Part shown: positions 51,071 to 59,386 of the stretch, piece by piece
Layout of the letters: every line of letters begins with the position of its first letter
Numbering within the stretch: position 1 is the first letter of the stretch
From: Elusimicrobiota bacterium
GTDB taxonomy: Bacteria > Elusimicrobiota > Elusimicrobia > Elusimicrobiales > UBA9959
NCBI GenBank assembly: GCA_026388155.1
Contig: JAPLKI010000016.1
Location: 62,001-126,000, forward strand
Length of the DNA stretch: 64,000 bases
Direction of reading: 5' to 3'
Program-made: the position numbers and the translations under genes
Notes under the pieces: model-generated
Seen by the model: only the letters and a program-made list of their open reading frames with translations
The model's database searches: none
What the model was told of the DNA's origin: nothing

Positions 51071-52423
51071 TCACACCATCGTCGCTGTAACCCTGATAAC
51101 CTCAGACAGCGTGGTAACCCCGGTGCGGGCCTTGATTATGCCATCCATTAAAAGAGTTCTCATTTTGCCGGTTTGCACGCCGGTGCGTTTTATCAGGTCG
51201 GTGGGGGCGTGGTCTAAAACCTGCTTGCGGATCTCCTCGTTCATTATCATCAGTTCAAAAATGCCGGTGCGGCCCAGATAGCCTGTATTGCGGCATTCGG
51301 GGCAGCCCTTTTCCACCTTGTAGGTGGCGCCGGGCTTGAGTATAAGCTCTTTAACTATTTTCCCCTCGGCCGGATCCATGTTTTTTATGAATTCGTTTAC
51401 CACCGCTTCGGAGGGCGGGGCGGCTTGCTGCGAACAATGCGGGCAGACCTTGCGTACCAGGCGCTGGCTCATGGCGCCAAGCATTGACGAAGCGATTAAG
51501 AACGGCGGTATGCCCATCTCAAAAAGCCGCTCTATGATGCTGGGCGCGTTTATGGTGTGTATGGTGGTAAACAGGAGGTGTCCCGTAAGGGCCGAACGGA
51601 GGCTGATTTCAGCGGATTCATAATCCCGTATTTCCCCGACCATTATCACATCCGGGTCCTGCCGCAATATGGTGCGCAGCCCCTCAGCCCAGGTAAAACC
51701 GGTTTTTGCGCTTATTTGCGCCTGGTTAAGGCCCTCAAGGCGGTATTCCACGGGGTCCTCAAGCGTGATCACATTTATCATCGGGGTGTTGATGTTCTTT
51801 AAAATGGCGTAGAGCGAAGTGGTTTTGCCTGAGCCGGTGGAACCGGTAATGAAGAAAATTCCGTATGGGTTGCGGATAACTTTCTTGATTATAGTCAGGG
51901 ATTCCTGGTCAAGCCCCAGTTGTTCAATGTCAAGGCCCAACTGCTGGCGGTCCAGCACCCTTAGCACCAGTTTTTCGCCGTTGACCGTGGGGAAAGAGGA
52001 AACGCGCACTTGTATGGCGCGGCCGCCTATCATCTTCTGAAAACGGCCTTCCTCGTTGCGGAAAGAGGTGGGCGGTTCGGGGTCAAACCCGGCCAGCACC
52101 CTTATTCGCTGGGTAAGAGGGATGTCGGAATTCTTCGGAGAATTAAGCATATCCTGCAAAATTCCGTCAACGCGGAAGCGCACGCGCAGATTCGCGCCCT
52201 GGGATTCTATGTGCACATCGCTTGAGCGCTCCTTAACGGCGTAGTCAAGTATAAGGTCGCTCAAACGGATGGCCAGATCTATGCCGGGTGTGCGTCCTTT
52301 GACCTTTACAAGCTCGTTATAAGCGTCCTCGAGGGTGCTGCCCAGCGCCGGATGCTGCGAGTGCTGCGTTTGTTGTCCCTGAGCGTTCCCGCCTTCCTGT
52401 TTGTCGTTTCCCCAAAATGCCAT
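51071..52423 (-). CDS. Type II secretion/type IV pilus assembly ATPase (GspE/PilB family)
   Basis: Cytoplasmic hexameric ATPase driving pseudopilus or pilus assembly. Walker A GSTGSGKTTSLY near residues 193-204, Asp box, Walker B VIMVGEIRD near 257, His box, and a tetra-Cys zinc element (CPHCSQQ and CPECRNTG, about 330-380). Length 450 residues is shorter than GspE/PilB with a full N1 domain; only a Gln-rich 25-residue lead precedes the N2 domain. No pilin or GspF gene is nearby, so GspE versus PilB is undecided. Confidence 0.92.
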   Translation of the reverse strand: MAFWGNDKQEGGNAQGQQTQHSQHPALGSTLEDAYNELVKVKGRTPGIDLAIRLSDLILDYAVKERSSDVHIESQGANLRVRFRVDGILQDMLNSPKNSDIPLTQRIRVLAGFDPEPPTSFRNEEGRFQKMIGGRAIQVRVSSFPTVNGEKLVLRVLDRQQLGLDIEQLGLDQESLTIIKKVIRNPYGIFFITGSTGSGKTTSLYAILKNINTPMINVITLEDPVEYRLEGLNQAQISAKTGFTWAEGLRTILRQDPDVIMVGEIRDYESAEISLRSALTGHLLFTTIHTINAPSIIERLFEMGIPPFLIASSMLGAMSQRLVRKVCPHCSQQAAPPSEAVVNEFIKNMDPAEGKIVKELILKPGATYKVEKGCPECRNTGYLGRTGIFELMIMNEEIRKQVLDHAPTDLIKRTGVQTGKMRTLLMDGIIKARTGVTTLSEVIRVTATMV

Positions 52424-52459
52424 AAAGCCTCCTGCGCCGATGTAGAGTGAAATAATTTA

Positions 52460-52927
52460 TCAGTATTCAACCAAAAGAATTTCAAAATCCTTTTCCCCGC
52501 CCGGCAGTGTGATTTTAACCTTATCGCCGGCTTTGGAGCCCAGCAGCCCCTGCGCCAAGGGCGAGCTTACTGAAATTTTTCCTTCCGCGGGGTCCGCCTC
52601 ATCGGTTCCGGCAAGCGTATAGTTGATTTTTCTGCCTGAGGCCGCGTCAAGTACCGTAACCCTGGCTCCGATGCGTATATATTCGCGGTTCACTGTCAAA
52701 TCTTCAACTATTTTAGCGGAATTCAGCTTTACCTCGATTTCGCCTATTCTTTTAAGAACCATCCCCTGGCGTTCCTTGGCGGCGGCGTAACCCGCGTTCT
52801 CGCGCAGATCGCCCTGTTCGCGGGCCTCGCCTATCTCTTTTGCAAGCTCCATCTTCTGGCGGTGGAAATTTGCCAGTTCCTCTTTAAGTTTTACAAAACC
52901 GTCCCTGGTAATATATGTTTCAGACAT
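52460..52927 (-). CDS. greA: Transcription elongation factor GreA
   Basis: Stimulates transcript cleavage by stalled RNA polymerase. N-terminal coiled coil with acidic tip: KLKEELANF...AREQGDLRENAGYAAAKE near residues 12-55, with the Asp/Glu tip in QGDLREN. The C-terminal FKBP-like domain ends with ISVSSPLAQGLLGSKAGDKV. Length 155 residues. Start at ATG 52927, seven bases from GGGGGAG; the ATG three bases earlier and a longer reading to 52966 are less likely. Confidence 0.95.
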   Translation of the reverse strand: MSETYITRDGFVKLKEELANFHRQKMELAKEIGEAREQGDLRENAGYAAAKERQGMVLKRIGEIEVKLNSAKIVEDLTVNREYIRIGARVTVLDAASGRKINYTLAGTDEADPAEGKISVSSPLAQGLLGSKAGDKVKITLPGGEKDFEILLVEY

Positions 52928-52985
52928 CATTGTTCTCCCCCCCACCTGTCGCATCCCGCGCCGCACTGCGTGCCCTTGAGTAAAT

Positions 52986-53047
52986 CAGGCGGCAGAAATC
53001 AGAGGTCGGAAAGGAATCTGACATCTGCCTTCTGACCTCTGGCTTCT
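52986..53047. repeat. Word-array palindrome, word AGGTCAGAAGGCAGA
   Basis: Left arm GGCGGCAGAAATCAGAGG (52988-53005), loop with GGAAAGGAATC, right arm ATCTGCCTTCTGACCTCTGG (53023-53042) and CTTCT. It lies between greA and tRNA-Met. Confidence 0.75.
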
Positions 53048-53085
53048 TCCCTGTGCCGTACCCCTGTTCGCGGCTGAAAATAGCG

Positions 53086-53158
53086 TGGCACCGAGTGGAA
53101 TTGAACCACTGACCTAGCGCTTATGAAACGCCCGCTCTGACCACTGAGCTACGGTGCC
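53086..53158 (-). tRNA. tRNA-Met/Ile2 (anticodon CAT)
   Basis: A 73-nt cloverleaf read on the - strand. Acceptor GGCACCG / CGGTGCC with discriminator A, D arm GCTC-AGTGGTCA-GAGC, anticodon loop TTCATAA, T arm AGTGG-TTCAATT-CCACT. CCA is not encoded. The paired first base (G1-C72) and lack of three G-C pairs in the anticodon stem argue against initiator tRNA. It could be elongator Met or a lysidine-modified Ile tRNA. Confidence 0.93.
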
Positions 53159-53236
53159 ACCTAAATCTGGCAAACAGCGGCCGCTTATCGGTAACCGGCA
53201 ACTTTACGGGTCGCTGCTTTTTTGCGGGCAGGTTTC

Positions 53237-53274
53237 TTCACCGGGAGCCGGCAGTCCGCCGGCTTTCGGGTGAA
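53237..53274. repeat. Stable hairpin upstream of the tRNA
   Basis: TTCACCGGGAGCCGGC and GCCGGCTTTCGGGTGAA form a long imperfect stem. T-rich sequence lies before it and A8 after it on both readings, the wrong polarity for a terminator. Purpose unknown. Confidence 0.55.
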
Positions 53275-53373
53275 AAAAAAGTATATCAAAAAAAGAATTG
53301 TAATAACAAACTTTATTTATTAGAATTCAGACATGGATTTGGCGTAAAATCTTAACAAAAAAAGGAAGATACA

Positions 53374-54717
53374 ATGTCCGACACAACCCAAAAGCTGTCA
53401 AAAGAAGAACTTCTTAAAAAAGCCAACAAGCCGGCGCTGGACGCCATGAAACTTCATCCTTTTTATAAGGGTAAGATAGAAATTTCCCCCAAATGCTGCG
53501 TCAGGAATATGGACGACTTCGCTATATGGTATACGCCGGGAGTCGCGGCCGTCTGCAAGGACATAGAGAAAAACCCCGAAACAGTTTATGAACATACCAA
53601 TAAGGGAAACATGGTAGCCGTGGTTTCCGACGGTACCCGCGTGCTGGGTCTTGGCGACATAGGCCCCGAGGCCGGCCTGCCGGTTATGGAAGGCAAGAGC
53701 CTTCTTTTCAAATATCTGGGCGGAGTGGACTCGTTTCCCATCTGCCTTGCTACAAAAGACCCCGACGAGATCATAAAGACCGTCCAGTACCTGGCGCCCA
53801 GCTTTGGCGGTATCAACCTTGAGGACCTCTCCCAGCCTAAGTGCTTCTACATTCTGGACGAGCTCCGCAAGACCATGAAGATCCCGGTATGGCATGATGA
53901 CCAGCAGGGCACGGCCACCGTGTGCCTGGCGGGGCTAATAAACGCCCTTAAAATAGTGGGCAAAAAAATAGAGGATGTAAAGATAGTGCTGGTAGGCGCG
54001 GGCGCGGCCAATATACGCATAGGCACCCTTTATATGGCTTATGGCGCTAAGCCGGAAAACCTGATCTATGTTGACTCCAAAGGCACTCTCCACAAGGGCC
54101 GCGCCGATCTTAAAGACCAGAAAGAAAAGTGGCACATGTGTGAAATTACCAACGGCAGGCAGATAAAAGGCGGCGCGCAGGACGCTTTGGCGGGCGCGGA
54201 TGTGCTGAGCGCGGCTTCCACCCCGGGGCCGGATACTATCAAGAAAGAATGGGTCGCCGGAATGAGTAAGGATTCCATCGTTTTCGCGACGGCGAACCCG
54301 ATTCCGGAAATCTGGCCGTGGGATGCGAAAGAGGCGGGTGCGCGCGTGGTTGCCACCGGCCGCTCGGACTTCGAGAACCAGGTTAACAACTCGCTGGGTT
54401 TCCCCGGCATTTTCCGGGGAGTGCTGGATGTGCGCGCAAAAACCATTACCAATGAAATGTGCATAGCCGCGGCTGAGGCGCTGGCCGGTTACGCCGCCAG
54501 GAAGGGCCTTAGGGCGGATTATATTATGCCGCGCATGGATGAGCCTGAGGTTTTTGTTGAGGAAGCTGTTGCCGTGGGGCTGATGGCCATCAAGCAGGGT
54601 GTGGCCCAAAAAATCCTCTCCGAGGCTGAGTTGCGCAAAACCGCCGAATTCGCCATAAGGCGCGCCATAAAGGACACTGAGCTAAGGCAGAAAGAAGGCA
54701 TAGTGAAAATGCCATAA
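53374..54717 (+). CDS. NAD(P)-dependent malic enzyme
   Basis: Decarboxylates malate to pyruvate and CO2. Visible: WYTPGVAAVCKDI near residues 47-59 (catalytic Tyr), GDIGPEAGLPVMEGKSLLFK near 94-113 (catalytic Lys), DDQQGTATV near 171 (metal site) and the nucleotide loop VGAGAANIRIG near 202-212. Length 447 residues, the short bacterial form without a phosphotransacetylase domain. AAAGGAAG precedes the ATG, and the leader is AT-rich. A terminator follows after a word array. Confidence 0.95.
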   Translation: MSDTTQKLSKEELLKKANKPALDAMKLHPFYKGKIEISPKCCVRNMDDFAIWYTPGVAAVCKDIEKNPETVYEHTNKGNMVAVVSDGTRVLGLGDIGPEAGLPVMEGKSLLFKYLGGVDSFPICLATKDPDEIIKTVQYLAPSFGGINLEDLSQPKCFYILDELRKTMKIPVWHDDQQGTATVCLAGLINALKIVGKKIEDVKIVLVGAGAANIRIGTLYMAYGAKPENLIYVDSKGTLHKGRADLKDQKEKWHMCEITNGRQIKGGAQDALAGADVLSAASTPGPDTIKKEWVAGMSKDSIVFATANPIPEIWPWDAKEAGARVVATGRSDFENQVNNSLGFPGIFRGVLDVRAKTITNEMCIAAAEALAGYAARKGLRADYIMPRMDEPEVFVEEAVAVGLMAIKQGVAQKILSEAELRKTAEFAIRRAIKDTELRQKEGIVKMP

Positions 54718-54718
54718 C

Positions 54719-54753
54719 AGCAGCGAATAGCGGATAGGGGATAGCGAAGAGCG
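54719..54753. repeat. ATAGCGAAT-type word array
   Basis: AGCAGCGAATAGCGGATAGG and GGATAGCGAAGAGCG, directly after the malic enzyme stop and abutting the terminator. Confidence 0.7.
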
Positions 54754-54782
54754 AAAGCCCGGGGAAACTTTTCCGGGCTTTT
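54754..54782 (+). terminator. Intrinsic terminator after the malic enzyme gene
   Basis: AAAGCCCGG / CCGGGCTTT stem with a ten-base loop, then TTTTGCTTT. Confidence 0.78.
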
Positions 54783-54933
54783 GCTTTGACCGGGGCGCCG
54801 TCAACCGAAAGGGACACAAACAAACAGCCCCTTACGCTTGCATATTAAGCGCGTTGCCCGGCTGAATTTAAAATGCGGATTTACTGTGAATTTTAATATA
54901 ATATGACATTAACGCTTTGCGCTGGGGGTTATT

Positions 54934-55356
54934 ATGTCATTGCTTAATATTTTCAAATCTAAAGAACCGCTGGTTATGATGGTGGATGATGATTTAATGC
55001 TGATGGAAATGTATGAAGCGTTTTTGGAAGCTTTGAACTGCAAGGCGCTTAAAGTATTTGACAGCAGAGAGGCGCTGTCATCGGCAAAAAAATATAAGCC
55101 GCAGCTTATTCTGCTGGACATCATGATGCCGGGGATCACCGGCCTGCAGATCCTTCAAAGCCTGAAGATAGAACCGTCCACAAGGGAGATTCCGGTGATG
55201 ATGATAACAGGCGAACAGAGGGTTGACGACCTTGAAACCGCTTTCAAATTCGGCGCGGTGGATTATATGATCAAACCGGCTGACCAAGTGCAATTTGACC
55301 AAAAGATCAAAAAACTGCTCGCTCCGGCCGGATATTCTTTTCCCGGAGTCAACTAA
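54934..55356 (+). CDS. Single-domain response regulator
   Basis: A 140-residue stand-alone receiver with acidic cluster Asp18-20 (MVDDD), acceptor Asp62 in LLDIMMPG, Thr92 in ITGE and Lys114 in IKPAD. A 12-residue Lys-containing lead precedes the domain. It resembles the receiver at 33779 in length and sequence style, so they may be related copies. There is no kinase beside it, and it has its own terminator. Confidence 0.94.
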   Translation: MSLLNIFKSKEPLVMMVDDDLMLMEMYEAFLEALNCKALKVFDSREALSSAKKYKPQLILLDIMMPGITGLQILQSLKIEPSTREIPVMMITGEQRVDDLETAFKFGAVDYMIKPADQVQFDQKIKKLLAPAGYSFPGVN

Positions 55357-55395
55357 GGGTAACACTTCAGTTTTTGGTAACTTGTTTAATTACCC

Positions 55396-55426
55396 GCCCG
55401 CATCTGCCGACTTGCGGGCTTTTTTT
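55396..55426 (+). terminator. Intrinsic terminator after the receiver gene
   Basis: GCCCGC / GCGGGC stem with a twelve-base loop, followed by seven T. It also touches the stop of the converging gene at 55425. Confidence 0.82.
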
Positions 55427-56090
55427 ATTTTACAGGAACAAAAACGGTCACATGTTCCTTGGCTTCAGGCTGGGCCAGGAAATCACCCGAACCGCCTATA
55501 TCCGCGCAGGCGTCGCTGCAGCCGTAGCGCACCCCGTCCCTGTCCGCTATCACCTCTATATGGCCGTGATCGGCGTTGGCATGGCCATAGGCGTCCTGCT
55601 GGCGCGGGTCATACACGACTATACTGCCCGCCGACATCGCCTCGAAACTGTCCGGGGTAGGGATGATTTTAAGTTTGAAGCCCTTGAGCCATTCCGGGTT
55701 GTCTTTCGCGTATTTTGCGAACTGGAATGCGCTGGTGCCTGGTACGTCCGGGTCGTCCGGAAAACCGGCCTTCACCAGGACGTCGTACCAGACAGCCTGA
55801 TAGCAACGGCCGTGGAAATCATTTAACGGATGTTTGAGCGCGAGCTCCGCCAACAGGGCGGCCTTGTCGGTGTCTATTTCTCCGTCAGCCGCAGCTTTAA
55901 CCGCCGCGCCTACGCTTGCATTGAAGCCGGCAGGAGAGGGTATAGAGATCGGAATATAATCCTGGCTCCGGGAAAATTCCTGGACGCTCAGGCCCTGAGT
56001 AAAAAACTGAAGTTGTGGCAAAGCGGTTTGCGCGTGGGCGGCGCCGGCTGATATCATGGCGGTGAAAATCGCTTTAATCAGAGTTTGCAT
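55425..56090 (-). CDS. Secreted CHAP/NlpC-like hydrolase, tentative
   Basis: A 221-residue exported protein (signal peptide MQTLIKAIFTAMISAGAAHA). The C-terminal half has the order of a Cys-His peptidase: Cys96 in HGRCYQAVWYDV at the start of a helix, then GSIVVYDP and a His in GHIEVIADRDG near residue 176. This fits CHAP-type amidases that cut peptidoglycan, but the match is by pattern only. Start at ATG 56090, five bases after GGAGG. Divergent from the ADP-ribosyltransferase-like gene. Confidence 0.65.
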   Translation of the reverse strand: MQTLIKAIFTAMISAGAAHAQTALPQLQFFTQGLSVQEFSRSQDYIPISIPSPAGFNASVGAAVKAAADGEIDTDKAALLAELALKHPLNDFHGRCYQAVWYDVLVKAGFPDDPDVPGTSAFQFAKYAKDNPEWLKGFKLKIIPTPDSFEAMSAGSIVVYDPRQQDAYGHANADHGHIEVIADRDGVRYGCSDACADIGGSGDFLAQPEAKEHVTVFVPVK

Positions 56091-56266
56091 ATTGCCTCCG
56101 TGCTGCATGGTATGTTATATCACCGGGGTTGATGAAAATCAACCTGCTTTTGGCCCATGGCGGGATGGGTCCAAAGTCCCATGGATGCAGTGTAGACCAA
56201 AAGACCAGGGCGGAATGGGTCTTTTGTATCTTATGGATTCCGGTTCTTTCTTGTATGCTTTCTTGT

Positions 56267-57151
56267 ATGCGAATCTTTAAACATATACGCAAAGCCGGGT
56301 TAATGGCGGTTTTGGCTTCACTTCTCTCCAATACCGGAGTAAAGGCCGCTGATATTTATTTTGACGGCTCGTCCAGCGGGCTTTCTTTTTCCGAAGCCGT
56401 TCTGAACATCAAAGAACAGACGAAAAGCCTGAATGGGTATAAACTCCAGCCTTCCGTCGCCACTGTTTACGCCGGAACCACACCTTCCACTGCGCTCATT
56501 TCCGGCGCCAGGACTTACGACTTTAGGACGCTTTATAAAGATTTGGGCTATCCGGACCCCGCCTATTTCGGCGCGAGTCCGGAGGAGGTCCAGGATCTGG
56601 AAACTTATACCAGCAAGGAAGACACTTTTTATAAAGAGGTCAACGATTATCTGCGCTATTATCCAGAGCCTTACACTTGGTACGGTACCAGTCCTGAAGC
56701 GGCTAAAGCCATGGTGAATAATATAGACCATGTTTTCACAAGAGTGCCGCCTCTTCCCGGAGATATAATTCTGTTCCGCGGCATCGGTCTTGGATTCCGG
56801 GCTAACAAAAGCTATGAGATAGGCGAGGAATTTATTGAAAAAGGCTATGCTTCCACCTCGACTTCATTTAAAGTGGCGCACTACTTCGCGGTCGAAAAGG
56901 ATGACGGTGACGGTAATTCCCGGAAAGCTATCCTGGCTATCTATAATAACCGCCCTGGAGAAAAAGGAATACTTATAGACGCGCAGGAAGACGAAGTCAT
57001 TTTAAAGCACGGAACGAAATTCAGGGTAATGGCAAAAAAAGATACCGGCGAAAAATACGATTTTTATCTGGTGCAGGCGTGCTCCGCGCCTTGCGAAACT
57101 GCACTCAGCGAAGGTGTCCGCAATTTTTTTGGGAACTTTAACGTGCGATAA
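56267..57151 (+). CDS. Secreted ADP-ribosyltransferase-like protein
   Basis: A 294-residue exported protein whose C-terminal half carries the R-S-E signature of arginine-type mono-ADP-ribosyltransferases: Arg171 in ILFRGIG, the STS strand in GYASTSTS (196-200), and Glu-x-Glu at 241-243 (QEDEVILKHGTKFRV). The N-terminal part after the signal peptide (MRIFKHIRKAGLMAVLASLL) is unknown. No separate immunity gene is recognisable. Start 56267 gives a proper signal peptide, but no strong ribosome-binding site is present and longer readings exist. Could be a toxin, effector or self-modifying enzyme. Confidence 0.78.
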   Translation: MRIFKHIRKAGLMAVLASLLSNTGVKAADIYFDGSSSGLSFSEAVLNIKEQTKSLNGYKLQPSVATVYAGTTPSTALISGARTYDFRTLYKDLGYPDPAYFGASPEEVQDLETYTSKEDTFYKEVNDYLRYYPEPYTWYGTSPEAAKAMVNNIDHVFTRVPPLPGDIILFRGIGLGFRANKSYEIGEEFIEKGYASTSTSFKVAHYFAVEKDDGDGNSRKAILAIYNNRPGEKGILIDAQEDEVILKHGTKFRVMAKKDTGEKYDFYLVQACSAPCETALSEGVRNFFGNFNVR

Positions 57152-57191
57152 ACACTCCATACGCGGTATTCCTACACAGCTGAAGCTAAAT

Positions 57192-57222
57192 AAAAAAGAC
57201 CCTTCGGATAAGGGTCTTTTTA
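57192..57222 (+). terminator. Intrinsic terminator after the ART-like gene
   Basis: AAAAAAGACCCTT-CGGAT-AAGGGTCTTTTT, a strong hairpin with U-tract that could work in both directions. Confidence 0.88.
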
Positions 57223-57283
57223 TTTATACGCCGGGAAAGGTCCTGATCAGGTAAGGCTACGAGACGCACGGCTGTTTTTGGCT

Positions 57284-57871
57284 TTATCGGGGTTTATGGA
57301 AGAGAGAGTCCAAGGTTTGGGGTTTAGATTTATCATCTGATGGATTATCGTCCTTGTCCGGGGAAAGCGACGCCTTAAGCCGTGATCGCGGCGGCCGTCG
57401 GACCCCGGCCTTGAATAGTAAAACTCCTGTGGCCGCCCCCATAACGCCGGCTAAAAGCCATTTATGGAACCACAGCGCCAGGAAACCTGAACCCGACAGA
57501 ACAAAGTAAGATGCGGCCAGAAAGCCAGCCCCCATCTGGTCTCTGCGCAGGTTTGCCGCCGCCCCGGGATTTTTACATACTAAATAAGCGTAAAGCAGAA
57601 GTGCAGTCAGGCAATGGGCCGCGGCTATGATAAGCAGGCCTATAAGCAGAAGGATAGGCCCGGCAAAAAATAAAAGCATGAAGACCGCCTGCCGGGAACT
57701 CTCCGAGCTTAACTTAAACACGGAGAACACTGCCAGTCCTGTTAAGACAAGCCCATCGATAACCAAAGGGATCGACTGCGGCTTATGTCGTATCAGTTTT
57801 GGAAGCCATATAAGGGCTCCTATCAGACAAAACGCAAGTAAAAATTCCAAAACCGGAGGCAATGCGGGCAT
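57284..57871 (-). CDS. Polytopic membrane protein of unknown function
   Basis: A 195-residue protein with about five hydrophobic segments (residues 7-24, 37-54, 64-96, 117-134, 138-155) and a charged, probably cytoplasmic tail (about 160-195, rich in Asp, Lys and Pro). No motif recognised. Weak ribosome-binding site. It converges on the ART-like gene and shares its terminator. Confidence 0.65.
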   Translation of the reverse strand: MPALPPVLEFLLAFCLIGALIWLPKLIRHKPQSIPLVIDGLVLTGLAVFSVFKLSSESSRQAVFMLLFFAGPILLLIGLLIIAAAHCLTALLLYAYLVCKNPGAAANLRRDQMGAGFLAASYFVLSGSGFLALWFHKWLLAGVMGAATGVLLFKAGVRRPPRSRLKASLSPDKDDNPSDDKSKPQTLDSLFHKPR

Positions 57872-58028
57872 AAGCGTATTTTATCTTTTTTTACAAAGGG
57901 AAAGAATTGAGTGCCGGAAGGCACTGATCTATCATTCTATGAGCAACGTCCCATAGGCCCGTAGGCCGTTACTACACGGAAAAGTGCTATCATGTTCCCG
58001 GTATATTAAGATGGCTCAGGGAGCTGCC

Positions 58029-59297
58029 GTGAAGATTAACAACTGTCTCGCTTTTCTTGCTTGTTTTGTTTTTCTGGCTGGCTGTGGTAAAAACATTAAA
58101 GACGGGAAAATAACAAATATTTTCGCTCCCGATCCTTATGAGCGGCTGGCGGAAAAGATCTCCGACGGGCATAAATACCTTTCAAATAAAAAGGTGGCCG
58201 TTTTGCCGTTCTCCTATACCGACAAGCGTGTTTCTACCGACGGGGTGGTCATATCGGAAAGACTGTTAACCCGCATCCTTAATAGAAGAGAATTAGAAGT
58301 AATAGAACGCGGCCTGCTTGAAAAAGTGCTCTCCGAACTGAAACTTCAGCATTCCGGCGCCATAGATGAAAATTCCATAAAAGGCCTAGGCAAGATACTT
58401 GGCGTGGAAGCGGTGGTGACCGGCACTCTTACCAAATACAGGAATGGGCTGATAGAGATAAACGCGCGCCTGATAAAGACGGAAAGCGCGGCGGTGCTTT
58501 CGGCGGCGGCAGAAACCGTTATGCCGGATTGGGAGACGGCCGTCGTCCCAGCAGTTACGCCCGCGGCAGGGCCTGTTTCTTCCGTGACTTCAATAACCAG
58601 AAAGGTTTCCCCTACTCCGGTTAAACGGACGAACTGCCCTGGCGGGATGGTGTATTACTGGAATTTTGACGATGTTTCAGGTACTGTGGCAAATGATGTA
58701 TTCGGGGGCAATAGCGCCTGGCTCAATGGCCCAGTACCTACGATGTCGGGAAAAGTAAATTCCGCGCTGACGTTCGAAGGCAATAACTACTTGAAAGTAA
58801 GTGACTGGCCGGGTATTAAGATATCTAAAGAGGTCACGATAGAAGCCTGGGTAAACTATAAGACCATAAATTTTTTCGATTCCGGAGCTAGAATATTCTG
58901 CAGATCGGGTTCTTACTGTTTCATTATCGGAGGGCCGGAAAATCACGATAGCAATCTGGCCATTTATATGTGGGGTTTGTCAAACCCGGGCTGGTATAGG
59001 GGAAATACCCGTCTGCTTCCTAATACATGGTACCATGTCGCGGTCACGTATGACGGTTCCAGGATAACTTCTTACATTAACGGGGAGATAGACAGCTCGT
59101 TCGGAGCCGCCGGTTTGCTGGAGCGTGGGACCAACAATGCGTTTATAGGGTGGGATCCGGAGGCTGCGGCGGGATACCATGCCCCCTTAAACGGGGTAAT
59201 AGACGAGGTTGCGGTCTATAACAGGGCGCTGAACCGGAGCGAGATAGCCGACCATTATAACAAAGGGCTGCTGGGAAAAGGATATTGCGCTCTTTGA
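58029..59297 (+). CDS. Lipoprotein with FlgO-like and LamG domains
   Basis: Residues 1-19 form a lipoprotein signal peptide with lipobox LAGC (Cys19). Residues about 40-165 match the FlgO/CsgG-like fold: KKVAVLPFSYTDKR, SERLLTRILNRRELEVIERGLLEKVL and GKILGVEAVVTGTL. After a Pro/Thr linker, residues 205-422 look like a LamG/concanavalin domain: YYWNFDD, FEGNNYLKV, EVTIEAWVN, WYHVAVTYDGS and GVIDEVAVYNRALN. Start at GTG 58029 with AGGGAG five bases upstream; longer in-frame readings break the signal peptide. Probably an outer-membrane surface protein that binds glycan. Confidence 0.82.
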   Translation: MKINNCLAFLACFVFLAGCGKNIKDGKITNIFAPDPYERLAEKISDGHKYLSNKKVAVLPFSYTDKRVSTDGVVISERLLTRILNRRELEVIERGLLEKVLSELKLQHSGAIDENSIKGLGKILGVEAVVTGTLTKYRNGLIEINARLIKTESAAVLSAAAETVMPDWETAVVPAVTPAAGPVSSVTSITRKVSPTPVKRTNCPGGMVYYWNFDDVSGTVANDVFGGNSAWLNGPVPTMSGKVNSALTFEGNNYLKVSDWPGIKISKEVTIEAWVNYKTINFFDSGARIFCRSGSYCFIIGGPENHDSNLAIYMWGLSNPGWYRGNTRLLPNTWYHVAVTYDGSRITSYINGEIDSSFGAAGLLERGTNNAFIGWDPEAAAGYHAPLNGVIDEVAVYNRALNRSEIADHYNKGLLGKGYCAL

Positions 59298-59386
59298 AAG
59301 CTGCCTGCCTTCAACGAAATACGCATTCTCACTTCTATCGGACAGGGTCTTAAAAGCGTATAAATCCGCTATTTTTTATTTTCAGC

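Noticed and set aside
53237-53274. Terminator for tRNA-Met or the malic enzyme region
   Set aside because: The hairpin has T residues before and A residues after it on either strand, the reverse of a terminator.
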